DNA of 64,000 nt from Streptomyces flavofungini (GTDB taxonomy: Bacteria; Actinomycetota; Actinomycetes; Streptomycetales; Streptomycetaceae): contig NZ_CP128846.1 in NCBI RefSeq assembly GCF_030388665.1, positions 7,970,001 through 8,034,000 of the forward strand, read 5' to 3'. Within the stretch, counting starts at the first letter, position 1. The number at the start of each line of letters is the position of its first letter. A program made the translations under genes and the position numbers. This document shows positions 1 through 7,569 of this stretch, piece by piece. The notes under the pieces were generated by a model that had not been told where the DNA came from, did no database searches, and saw only the letters and a list, made by a program, of their open reading frames with translations.

Positions 1-2
1 CC

Positions 3-2018
3 TGGGGGCAGGTCTTCTCCGACACGGTGAACACGGGCATCTATGTGATGGAGCCCGAGGTCTTCGACTACGTCGAGGCGGATGTCCCGGTCGACTGGTC
101 GGGTGACGTCTTCCCACAGCTCATGAAGGAAGGCAAGCCCATCTACGGCTACATCGCCGAGGGCTACTGGGAGGACGTCGGAACGCACGAGAGCTATGTG
201 AAGGCCCAGGCGGACGTCCTTGAAGGCAAGGTCGACGTCGAACTCGACGGCTTCGAGATCTCGCCCGGCGTATGGGTCGCCGAAGGTGCCGAAGTCCATC
301 CCGACGCCGTACTGCGGGGTCCGCTGTACGTCGGTGACTACGCGAAGATCGAAGCGGACGCCGAGATCCGAGAGCACACCGTCGTCGGTTCGAACGTCGT
401 CGTGAAGAGCGGCGCGTTCCTGCACAAGGCCGTCGTGCACGACAACGTCTACATCGGGCAGCACAGCAATCTGAGAGGCTGTGTCGTCGGGAAGAACACC
501 GACATCATGCGGGCCTCCCGCATCGAGGACGGCGCCGTCATCGGCGACGAATGCCTCGTCGGTGAAGAATCGATCATTCAGGGCAATGTGCGGGTCTACC
601 CGTTCAAGACGATCGAGGCAGGAGCGTTCGTCAACACCTCGGTCATCTGGGAGTCCCGCGGGCAGGCGCATCTCTTCGGAGCCCGAGGTGTCTCCGGCAT
701 CCTGAACGTGGAGATCACACCGGAACTCGCCGTGCGGCTCGCCGGCGCATACGCGACGACGCTCAAGAAGGGCTCCACGGTCACGACGGCGCGTGACCAC
801 TCGCGTGGCGCGCGGGCCCTGAAGCGGGCTGTGATCTCCGCCCTCCAGGCCAGCGCCATCGACGTACGCGACTTGGAGAACGTACCCCTGCCGGTCGCGC
901 GGCAGCAGACGGCGCGAGGCAGCGCCGGCGGCATCATGATCCGTACGACGACGGGGGTGCCGGACTCCGTCGACATCATGTTCTTCGACGGGCGCGGGGC
1001 GGACCTCTCGCAGGCGAGCCAGCGCAAGCTCGACCGGGTGTACGCGCGCCAGGAGTACCGTCGTGCCTTCCCCGGAGAGATCGGTGACCTGCACTTCCCC
1101 GCCAGCGTCTTCGACTCCTACACCGGATCGCTGCTGCGCAATGTCGACACGACAGGCATCGCCGAGTCGGAGCTCAAGGTCGTCGTGGACGCGTCCAACG
1201 GCAGCGCCGGGCTCGTCCTGCCCAGCCTGCTCGGGAAACTCGGCGTCGACGCGCTGACGATCAACCCGGGGCTCGACGAGTCGCGGCCCACCGAGTCGGC
1301 CGACGCGCGCCGGTCCGGTCTGATGCGGCTCGGTGAGATCGTTGCGTCGGCCCGCGCGGCCTTCGGGGTGCGCTTCGACCCCGTGGGCGAACGGCTTTCG
1401 CTCGTCGACGAGAAGGGGCGCATCGTCGAGGACGACCGGGCCCTCCTCGTGATGCTGGACCTGGTGGCCGCGGAGCGGCGCAGCGGCCGGGTCGCGCTGC
1501 CGGTGACCACGACACGTATCGCCGAGCAGGTCGCTGCGTACCACGGCACCCAGGTGGAGTGGACGACGACGTCACCGGACGATCTGACCCGGGTCGGGCG
1601 CGGTGACTCGACGGTCTTCGGAGGAGACGGGCGCGGCGGGTTCATCGTGCCCGAGTTCAGCAGCGTCTTCGACGGCACAGCGGCGTTCGTGCGGCTCATC
1701 GGGCTCGTGGCGCGTACGCAGCTCACGCTCAGCCAGATCGACGCCAGGATCCCCCGTGCGCACGTCCTGCGGCGCGACCTCGCCACTCCCTGGGCCGTCA
1801 AGGGCCTGGTGATGAGGCGCGTCGTGGAGGCCGCGGGAGAGCGGTCCGTGGACACGACGGACGGAGTCCGGGTCGTGGAGGCCGACGGACGCTGGGTGCT
1901 CGTCCTGCCCGACCCGGCCGAAGCCGTCACGCACCTGTGGGCCGAGGGACCCGACGACGCGTCCGCCCAGGCGCTGCTCGACGAGTGGGCCGCGGTGGTG
2001 GACAGCGCCGGACGCTGA
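3..2018 (+). CDS. Mannose-1-phosphate guanylyltransferase / phosphomannomutase-like fusion protein (5' end outside window)
   Basis: The reading frame is open to the left edge, so about 671 C-terminal residues are visible and the start is missing. The first ~40 residues are the tail of a nucleotidyltransferase domain. Residues ~70-200 form a left-handed beta-helix with hexapeptide repeats. The rest (~225-660) is phosphohexomutase-like, with the ARDHSRGAR stretch where the phosphoserine loop normally lies; it lacks a canonical TASHNP-type loop, so mutase activity is uncertain. The family is expected to make or modify GDP-mannose-type precursors in the cytoplasm. It ends ~100 bp before the DUF881 cluster. 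Family assignment is firm; exact substrate is inferred. Confidence 0.85.
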   Translation, partial: WGQVFSDTVNTGIYVMEPEVFDYVEADVPVDWSGDVFPQLMKEGKPIYGYIAEGYWEDVGTHESYVKAQADVLEGKVDVELDGFEISPGVWVAEGAEVHPDAVLRGPLYVGDYAKIEADAEIREHTVVGSNVVVKSGAFLHKAVVHDNVYIGQHSNLRGCVVGKNTDIMRASRIEDGAVIGDECLVGEESIIQGNVRVYPFKTIEAGAFVNTSVIWESRGQAHLFGARGVSGILNVEITPELAVRLAGAYATTLKKGSTVTTARDHSRGARALKRAVISALQASAIDVRDLENVPLPVARQQTARGSAGGIMIRTTTGVPDSVDIMFFDGRGADLSQASQRKLDRVYARQEYRRAFPGEIGDLHFPASVFDSYTGSLLRNVDTTGIAESELKVVVDASNGSAGLVLPSLLGKLGVDALTINPGLDESRPTESADARRSGLMRLGEIVASARAAFGVRFDPVGERLSLVDEKGRIVEDDRALLVMLDLVAAERRSGRVALPVTTTRIAEQVAAYHGTQVEWTTTSPDDLTRVGRGDSTVFGGDGRGGFIVPEFSSVFDGTAAFVRLIGLVARTQLTLSQIDARIPRAHVLRRDLATPWAVKGLVMRRVVEAAGERSVDTTDGVRVVEADGRWVLVLPDPAEAVTHLWAEGPDDASAQALLDEWAAVVDSAGR

Positions 2019-2116
2019 TGGCGCATATGTGCCGGACAGCACCCGTAAGTGGCGCTGTCCGGCACGCCGGTGGGGCCGTTCGGAGGTAGTGCCCGCGACG
2101 TGCGACGATGTGCGGC

Positions 2117-3007
2117 ATGCCGCAGCAGCCCCCCGTTCGGAGCACCGTCTCGCGCCCCCGGCGCCCGGACGCCTCCATGTCGCTGCTCACCACTGTCATG
2201 GACCACAGCCTGGACGAGGGGTACGCGGAAGCGGCCGCCCGCAAGAGGGAATCCGGCACAGGTGGAGTCCCCAAGACGCTGCGGGCCAAGCTCGGGCTCG
2301 CGGTCGGCCTGGTGCTCGCCGCGCTCGTGGTGACCGTGGGTGCGGCGCAGGCGCGGATAGCGGCGCCTGAGCTGGCCAAGGAGCGCTCCGAGCTGATCGA
2401 GCGGGTCGAGTCGGCGACCGCGGACGCGGACGAGCTCGAGGACGAGGTCGACGACCTGCGCGGGGACGTGAGCGCGCGCCAGCGGGCCGCGCTGGAGAAA
2501 CACGGCGGCGGCCGGGCCGAGTTGGTGTCGCTGCTGTCCGGTGCGACGGAAGTGCACGGGCCGGGCGTGAAGCTCGTGGTCGACGACAAGAAGGAAGCCG
2601 ACCAGGGCGGCGGCGGTCCGCGGGAGAGCTCGGGGTTCTCCGACAACGGCCGGGTGCGCGACCGCGACATGCAGCGGGTCGTCAACGGCCTGTGGGAGTC
2701 GGGCGCCGAGGCCATCGCGATCAATGACCAGCGGCTGACCGCGCTGTCGGCGATCAGGGCGGCCGGCGACGCGATACTGGTCGACAACAAGCCGCTGGTG
2801 CCGCCGTATACGGTGCTCGCGGTGGGTGACGGGCAGAAGCTGAGCACGAGGTTCCAGAACAGCGTCGACGGCCAGTATCTGCACGGTCTGCAGCAGAACT
2901 TCGGCGTCCGGACCAGCATTTCGGCGGTGGAGGACATCCGGCTTCCGGCCGCGCCCAGTGTGACCGTACGAACAGCAGAGCCGAAGGCAGGAAAGGGCAC
3001 ATCGTGA
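2117..3007 (+). CDS. DUF881 family membrane protein (first copy)
   Basis: DUF881 protein of ~296 residues, function unknown. A cytoplasmic basic N-terminus (~1-57) is followed by one transmembrane helix (~59-79), a charged coiled coil (~85-130) and the conserved DUF881 domain. ATG 2117 gives the usual MPQQ-type N-terminus; ATG 2108 in frame is an alternative. Its stop overlaps the next gene's GTG (GTGA), showing translational coupling. A second DUF881 gene lies two genes on. The same DUF881-sbp-DUF881 order is found in mycobacteria (Rv1823-Rv1825), so the three products probably form a membrane assembly; that is inference. Confidence 0.85.
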   Translation: MPQQPPVRSTVSRPRRPDASMSLLTTVMDHSLDEGYAEAAARKRESGTGGVPKTLRAKLGLAVGLVLAALVVTVGAAQARIAAPELAKERSELIERVESATADADELEDEVDDLRGDVSARQRAALEKHGGGRAELVSLLSGATEVHGPGVKLVVDDKKEADQGGGGPRESSGFSDNGRVRDRDMQRVVNGLWESGAEAIAINDQRLTALSAIRAAGDAILVDNKPLVPPYTVLAVGDGQKLSTRFQNSVDGQYLHGLQQNFGVRTSISAVEDIRLPAAPSVTVRTAEPKAGKGTS

Positions 3008-3336
3008 TCGCCGTACTGGGCCTCGTCGTGGGAGTCGTGGCCGGATTGTTGGTTCGGCCCGAGGTTCCGGCGGTGGTCGAGCCGTACCTTCCGATCGCCG
3101 TGGTGGCCGCGCTCGACGCGGTGTTCGGCGGTCTGCGCGCGATGCTCGACGGCATCTTCGACGACAAGGTCTTCGTGGTGTCGTTCCTGTCGAACGTGGT
3201 GGTGGCCGCCCTGATCGTCTTCCTCGGCGACAAGCTGGGCGTGGGCGCGCAGCTGTCCACCGGTGTCGTCGTGGTCCTCGGCATCCGGATCTTCTCCAAC
3301 GCCGCGGCGATCCGCCGGCACGTCTTCCGGGCGTGA
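3004..3336 (+). CDS. sbp: Small basic protein, DUF1290 (sbp)
   Basis: A 110-residue, almost wholly hydrophobic protein with three predicted membrane segments (about 1-20, 28-50 and 58-100) and short basic turns. This matches the DUF1290/small basic protein family known beside DUF881 genes in actinobacteria and in Bacillus cell-division clusters. It starts at GTG 3004 inside the previous stop and its own TGA overlaps the following GTG at 3333. It is thus the middle member of a tightly coupled three-gene operon. The molecular role is not established. Confidence 0.85.
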   Translation: MIAVLGLVVGVVAGLLVRPEVPAVVEPYLPIAVVAALDAVFGGLRAMLDGIFDDKVFVVSFLSNVVVAALIVFLGDKLGVGAQLSTGVVVVLGIRIFSNAAAIRRHVFRA

Positions 3337-4226
3337 CGCCGATGAGTCCCATCGACCCCGAGCGCCCCAAGAACCCCGAGAGGCCCGCGCACATGGGCAG
3401 CCCATCCGCGGACGGAGGGCGCAGGGAGCTGCCCCCGGAGGTCCCGGTGACGTCCCGCACAGCCGCTGACGGGCCGCCCGGCGGTCAGGGCGGGGACCCC
3501 TCCCTGACCGGGCGTCAGAGGCTCGTACAGGGAATCTGGCCGCCGCGCCTGACACGGGCGCAACTCATCGTCGCCCTGCTGCTGTTCGTTCTCGGCCTCG
3601 GGCTCGCCATCCAGGTGCGGTCCACGAACGACAGCAGTGCGCTGCGCGGGGCACGACAGGAAGATCTCGTACGTATTCTCGATGAACTGGATGACCGAAG
3701 TCAGCGTCTGGAAGATGAGAAGCGGAGACTGGAGGAACAGCGCACCGGTCTCGAGAACAGCTCGGACCAGGCCGAGGAGGCTCGCAAGCAGACCGCCGAG
3801 AGGGAACGACAGCTCGGCATCCTGGCGGGCACCGTGGCCGCGCAAGGCCCCGGCATCACGCTGACGATCGACGACAAGAAGGGGACGGTTGAGGCTGACA
3901 TGCTGCTCGACGCCATCCAGGAGTTGCGCGCCGCCGGTGCGGAGGCCATCCAGGTCAATGACGTCAGGGTGGTGGCCAGTACCCATTTGTCGGACGCGAC
4001 GGGCGGCGGTGTGCGGGTGGACGGCCGGAAGGTCTCCGCGCCCTACCGCTTCAAGGTCATCGGCAAGCCGCAGGACCTGGAGCCGGCTCTGAACATTCCC
4101 GGCGGGGTGGTGCAGACTCTGGAGAAGGAGCAGGCCACGGTCGCTGTCGCACGTACGGAGAAGATCGTCGTGGATGCCTTGCGACCGGCGAAGCGGCCTG
4201 ACTACGCTCGGTCGTCCTCCCAGTGA
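3333..4226 (+). CDS. DUF881 family membrane protein (second copy)
   Basis: Second DUF881 protein, 297 residues from GTG 3333 (ATG 3342 is an in-frame alternative). A ~70-residue proline-rich cytoplasmic region precedes one membrane helix (LIVALLLFVLGLGLAI, ~76-92). A strongly charged coiled coil follows (~105-155, many Glu/Arg), then the DUF881 core with the LTIDDKKG motif shared with the first copy. Overlap of start and preceding stop indicates coupling. After it comes a 199-bp gap where mycobacteria carry gcvH. Confidence 0.85.
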   Translation: MTPMSPIDPERPKNPERPAHMGSPSADGGRRELPPEVPVTSRTAADGPPGGQGGDPSLTGRQRLVQGIWPPRLTRAQLIVALLLFVLGLGLAIQVRSTNDSSALRGARQEDLVRILDELDDRSQRLEDEKRRLEEQRTGLENSSDQAEEARKQTAERERQLGILAGTVAAQGPGITLTIDDKKGTVEADMLLDAIQELRAAGAEAIQVNDVRVVASTHLSDATGGGVRVDGRKVSAPYRFKVIGKPQDLEPALNIPGGVVQTLEKEQATVAVARTEKIVVDALRPAKRPDYARSSSQ

Positions 4227-4425
4227 TCCGGGGGCGCATGGGGGCCGCTGGTCCAGGGCATGAGGTTGCGGGGGGTCGGCGCACCGCAGACGGGGTGCGT
4301 GATGGAAACTGTTTGGCGGCTACGGACGTTGTGAGGATGTCCGTGGTGCCGCGGTATGACGGTGTGTGCAATCAGGGTTCGTCCTGCCCCACGGGCGGGT
4401 CTGTTTCGGTCAAGGGGAATCGCCC

Positions 4426-5250
4426 GTGAAGTTGTTTGCGAAGTTGTTCGGCAAGAGCGCACGTGAAGACGCCCGTCATCGTGCGCCGCGCGCCACAGAC
4501 GTGCCGGAGACGCAGGTGGGCGAGCGCCCCCTGTTCCGGGACCAGGTCGGCGGAGACATTTCGGGCGGACAGGGCGCGTCGTCTGTTGACCCTGCCAGTT
4601 CCGGCCGCATAGGTTTCGGGGAACCGTCAACCTCAAGTACGGGTGGAGGGTTTACCTCCGACCCGTACGCGTCCCATGCCCCTGCGGGGCAGCCGCGGCA
4701 GGAGGATCCGTCCATGTCGGCCCTGGTGTGTACGAGGTGCGGGAACCGCAACGCGCAGGCGAGCCGGTTCTGTTCCAACTGCGGTGCGCCGCTGCGGGCC
4801 GGAGCGGTCGCCGAGCGTCCGTCCGAGACCACTTCGACGATCTCCATCTCCGGACTCGAGGCCTACGACGCCGAGGTCACGGGGCAGACGCCGTCCCCGG
4901 CGCTGTCGCCCGAGGCCCAGGCGGCCGTGGACGCGCTGCCGCTCGGCTCGGCGCTGCTCGTCGTGCGGCGCGGCCCGAACTCGGGCAGCCGCTTCCTCCT
5001 GGACGGCGAGCTGACGACGGCGGGGCGCCACCCGCAGAGCGACATCTTCCTGGACGACGTGACCGTGTCGCGCCGTCACGTGGAGTTCCGTCGCCTCGCG
5101 GACGGCTCCTTCACCGTCGCCGACGTGGGCAGCCTCAACGGCACGTATGTGAACCGGGAGCGGATCGACTCCGTCGCGCTGTCCAACGGTGACGAGGTGC
5201 AGATCGGCAAGTACCGGCTGGTCTTCTACGCGAGCCAGCGGGGCATCTGA
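4426..5250 (+). CDS. FHA-domain protein with zinc ribbon, GarA/OdhI type
   Basis: A 274-residue signalling protein. GTG 4426 is chosen because AAGGGGAA lies 7 bp upstream and gives the VKLFAKLFGK N-terminus. Residues ~20-98 are low-complexity. A zinc ribbon has Cys pairs at ~102/105 and 116/119. An ETTST motif at ~134-138 matches the phosphorylated threonine motif of GarA/OdhI. The C-terminal FHA domain (~175-265) has GRHPQSDIFL, SRRHVEF and SLNGTYVN motifs. In mycobacteria and corynebacteria such proteins are Ser/Thr-kinase targets controlling 2-oxoglutarate metabolism; that role here is inferred from motif and synteny. The zinc ribbon and long N-terminus are extra relative to the ~150-residue mycobacterial GarA. 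Confidence 0.88.
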   Translation: MKLFAKLFGKSAREDARHRAPRATDVPETQVGERPLFRDQVGGDISGGQGASSVDPASSGRIGFGEPSTSSTGGGFTSDPYASHAPAGQPRQEDPSMSALVCTRCGNRNAQASRFCSNCGAPLRAGAVAERPSETTSTISISGLEAYDAEVTGQTPSPALSPEAQAAVDALPLGSALLVVRRGPNSGSRFLLDGELTTAGRHPQSDIFLDDVTVSRRHVEFRRLADGSFTVADVGSLNGTYVNRERIDSVALSNGDEVQIGKYRLVFYASQRGI

Positions 5251-5254
5251 CCCT

Positions 5255-5275
5255 CCCCCAGACTCCGTCTGGGGG
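5255..5275 (+). terminator. Hairpin between FHA gene and ftsR
   Basis: CCCCCAGAC-TCC-GTCTGGGGG forms a perfect 9-bp stem with a 3-nt loop five bases after the FHA stop and ~18 bp before the ftsR start. No T run follows. Very similar CCCCCAGAC hairpins recur between genes in Streptomyces, so it may be a dispersed repeat acting as partial terminator or mRNA stabiliser. Confidence 0.6.
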
Positions 5276-5292
5276 GACCCCCAGGAAGGTCC

Positions 5293-6036
5293 ATGCTGCA
5301 CACAACGAGGGGCGGTGCCGGAAACGGCACCGCCGCCGCGGATCACCGGCTGATGAGCATCGGCACCGTGCTGAACGTGCTGCGTGACGAATTTCCCGAG
5401 GTCACCATCTCCAAGATCAGGTTCTTGGAGTCCGAAGGACTCATCGAGCCGCAGCGAACGCCCTCCGGCTACCGCAAGTTCAGTCCCGAGGACGTCGAGC
5501 GGCTCGGGTACGTCCTGCGGATGCAGCGCGACCACTACCTGCCGCTGAAAGTGATCCGCGAGCAGCTGGACGCCGCGGAGCGCGGCGAGGGCCCCGCCGT
5601 ACCCGCGCCCGGGCAGTCGCCCGAATCCGCCGACAGCGAACTCGCGGAGGCGGAGGAGGAGCGCACGGCGGCCCGGCTCGGCCGTGACACCCTGCTGGCC
5701 GCAGCCGAGGCCGACGAGCGGCAGCTCGCCGAATGGGAGACGTACGGCCTGATCACGCCCTTGCCCGACGGCAGCTACGACGCGGACGCCGTGACGGTGG
5801 CCGCTCTGGTCGTGGAACTCGGGCGATTCGGTATCGAACCCCGCCATCTGCGAGCCATGAAAGCGGCCGCAGACCGGGAGGCCGGCCTCGTGGACCAGGT
5901 CGTCGCGCCGCTGCGCAGGCACCGCAATCCGCAGACCAGGGCCCATGCGGAAGCCCGTACGAAGGAGCTCGCGGGGCTCACGGGCAGGCTGCACGCGGCG
6001 CTCGTGCACAGTGCGCTCGGCGTCCGGGTGCGCTGA
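5293..6036 (+). CDS. ftsR: MerR-family regulator FtsR
   Basis: A 247-residue DNA-binding regulator. The N-terminal MerR winged helix (~20-90) contains SIGTVLNVLRDEFP, TISKIRFLESEGLI and TPSGYRKF, the signature of FtsR/Rv1828 proteins. Corynebacterial FtsR activates ftsZ. A Glu/Ala-rich linker (~100-140) precedes a second winged-helix-like C-terminal domain. AGGAAGG lies just upstream of ATG 5293. The neighbours (garA-like gene before, DUF151 gene after) are as in Rv1827-Rv1829. Confidence 0.88.
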   Translation: MLHTTRGGAGNGTAAADHRLMSIGTVLNVLRDEFPEVTISKIRFLESEGLIEPQRTPSGYRKFSPEDVERLGYVLRMQRDHYLPLKVIREQLDAAERGEGPAVPAPGQSPESADSELAEAEEERTAARLGRDTLLAAAEADERQLAEWETYGLITPLPDGSYDADAVTVAALVVELGRFGIEPRHLRAMKAAADREAGLVDQVVAPLRRHRNPQTRAHAEARTKELAGLTGRLHAALVHSALGVRVR

Positions 6037-6077
6037 CCCGATCGGTGCCCGACTACCCAAACCTGCCGGGCACGTCC

Positions 6078-6083
6078 TAGGGT
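6078..6083 (+). promoter_or_regulatory. -10 element (TAGGGT) for a probable leaderless DUF151 mRNA
   Basis: TAGGGT ends 6 bp before the GTG at 6090, and no Shine-Dalgarno sequence lies between. This spacing fits transcription starting at the start codon, common in actinobacteria. No good -35 is visible. Confidence 0.5.
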
Positions 6084-6089
6084 TGCTGT

Positions 6090-6563
6090 GTGAACGAGCT
6101 CGACGTCGTAGGTGTCCGGGTCGAAATGCCCTCCAACCAGCCGATCGTGCTCCTGCGTGAAGTGGGAGGCGACCGGTACCTCCCCATCTGGATCGGACCA
6201 GGGGAGGCGACCGCCATCGCCTTCGCACAGCAGGGCATGGCGCCCGCGCGGCCGCTGACGCACGACCTGTTCAAGGACGTGCTGGAGGCCGTAGGCCAGG
6301 AGCTCACCGAAGTACGCATCACCGACCTGCGAGAAGGCGTGTTCTACGCCGAGCTGGTCTTCGCCAGTGGGGTCGAGGTGAGCGCGCGGCCCTCCGACGC
6401 CATAGCGCTCGCGCTGCGCACCGGGACGCCGATCTTCGGCAGCGACGGGGTGCTCGACGACGCTGGGATCGCCATTCCGGACGAGCAGGAGGACGAGGTG
6501 GAGAAGTTCCGCGAGTTCCTCGATCAGATCTCGCCCGAGGACTTCGGCACCAACAGCCAGTGA
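6090..6563 (+). CDS. DUF151 bifunctional-nuclease family protein
   Basis: A 157-residue DUF151 protein starting at GTG 6090 (VNELDVVGVRVE). The core (~1-130) carries the family motifs LPIWIGPGEA, the FKDVLEAVG helix and RPSDAIALALR. The C-terminus is an acidic tail. Plant and some bacterial members have been reported as DNase/RNase; the actinobacterial role is unproven. The position between two MerR genes is the same as Rv1829. It appears to be transcribed as a leaderless message. Confidence 0.88.
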   Translation: MNELDVVGVRVEMPSNQPIVLLREVGGDRYLPIWIGPGEATAIAFAQQGMAPARPLTHDLFKDVLEAVGQELTEVRITDLREGVFYAELVFASGVEVSARPSDAIALALRTGTPIFGSDGVLDDAGIAIPDEQEDEVEKFREFLDQISPEDFGTNSQ

Positions 6564-6737
6564 GCCGCTCCCGGCGGCGGAACCGGCGCTTGTGCGGCGG
6601 TGGATCCGGCGCTCGTGCCGGGCCGTCGGCGGTCGGTCACGGGTGATCGTCCCTCACCCGTAGGACCCCTCCGGGAGGCCGTCCCCGGATCATTCGGCTA
6701 GCCTTTCCCCGCAGTGTGGGAGGGGAAACCACTCGCA

Positions 6738-6752
6738 GGGTGATTATCACCC
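6738..6752. promoter_or_regulatory. Perfect palindrome GGGTGATTATCACCC, operator candidate
   Basis: A 7-1-7 perfect palindrome located 22 bp upstream of the -35 box of the second MerR gene. AT bases in its centre stand out in this GC-rich DNA. It could bind the MerR protein itself or another dimeric regulator; the binding protein is unknown. Confidence 0.5.
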
Positions 6753-6774
6753 GGCGTGCCGAGTGTGGCGTTCG

Positions 6775-6803
6775 TTGACGAGCCCCTGGTGACTGCCTAC
6801 CGT
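6775..6803 (+). promoter_or_regulatory. Promoter of second MerR gene (TTGACG-N17-TACCGT)
   Basis: A near-consensus -35 TTGACG at 6775-6780 and -10 TACCGT at 6798-6803 with a 17-bp spacer. The predicted start lies ~25 nt upstream of the GTG at 6834, leaving room for its GGAGG site. Confidence 0.65.
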
Positions 6804-6833
6804 CGAGGAGGCAGGTCAAGGACGGAGGTCGGC

Positions 6834-7466
6834 GTGAGAAGCAGCGGCGACGGCACAGCGGTGGGCGGTCCGTACCCGCATCACAGCAGCTCGGCCGATC
6901 ACTCTCCGAAACGCCCGGTAGCAGTGCCCGGCGGCACCTCCGGACCGGAAGGTCAGGGGGAGAGCCCCGCGCAGGACCGGGTCGGATATCGGGGTCCCAC
7001 GGCGTGCGCCGCCGCGGGCATCACGTACCGCCAGTTGGACTACTGGGCGCGGACCGGGCTTGTGGAGCCCAGTGTGCGCGCGGCCGGTGGCTCCGGGACC
7101 CAGCGGCTCTACAGCTTCCGTGACGTGGTCGTACTGAAGATCGTGAAGCGGTTCCTCGACACCGGGGTGTCGTTGCAGAACATCCGCACCACGGTCCAGC
7201 ACCTGCGTGACAGCGGATTCCGGGACCTGGAGCGCACGACGCTGATGAGCGACGGAGCGACGGTCTACGAATGCACCTCGCCCAGCGAGGTGCACGATCT
7301 GCTCCAGGGTGGACAGGGCGTCTTCGGGATCGCCGTGGGCGTCGTGTGGCGCGATGTGGAGACCGCGCTTTCGCAGCTCCACGGAGAGCGCGTCGACACC
7401 GGGGAGACCCTGGTGGGGCACCACCCCGGGGACGAGCTCGCCAGGCGGCGCAACCGGGCCGTCTGA
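6834..7466 (+). CDS. MerR-family transcriptional regulator (Rv1830-like)
   Basis: A 210-residue MerR regulator. GTG 6834 has GGAGG 5 bp upstream. A ~55-residue Ser/Gly/Pro-rich leader precedes the DNA-binding domain (GYRGPTACAAAGITYRQLD, then DYWARTGLVEPS, ~57-125). The C-terminal half (~126-210) has no recognised ligand-binding domain. Genomic position matches mycobacterial Rv1830, reported to influence cell division. Promoter and palindrome upstream suggest its own transcription unit. Confidence 0.87.
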   Translation: MRSSGDGTAVGGPYPHHSSSADHSPKRPVAVPGGTSGPEGQGESPAQDRVGYRGPTACAAAGITYRQLDYWARTGLVEPSVRAAGGSGTQRLYSFRDVVVLKIVKRFLDTGVSLQNIRTTVQHLRDSGFRDLERTTLMSDGATVYECTSPSEVHDLLQGGQGVFGIAVGVVWRDVETALSQLHGERVDTGETLVGHHPGDELARRRNRAV

Positions 7467-7539
7467 GGTGGTCGGCGGTGGCCTGCGGCAGGTCGGCGAT
7501 GGTCCTGGCGGGGCGGTCGTGCCCGGTGGCTCAGGGGCA

Positions 7540-7562
7540 TTGTCAGTGGCGTAGGGCAGCAT
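7540..7562 (+). promoter_or_regulatory. DNA-damage (RecA-NDp/PafBC-type) promoter of dinB
   Basis: TTGTCAGTG at 7540-7548, 8 bp, then CAGCAT at 7557-7562. The upstream half matches the TTGTCAGTG-N8-TAnnnT motif of LexA-independent, PafBC-activated promoters exactly; the -10 is imperfect. The predicted start falls at the GTG 7570, giving a leaderless dinB mRNA. Confidence 0.6.
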
Positions 7563-7569
7563 CGGAGAT

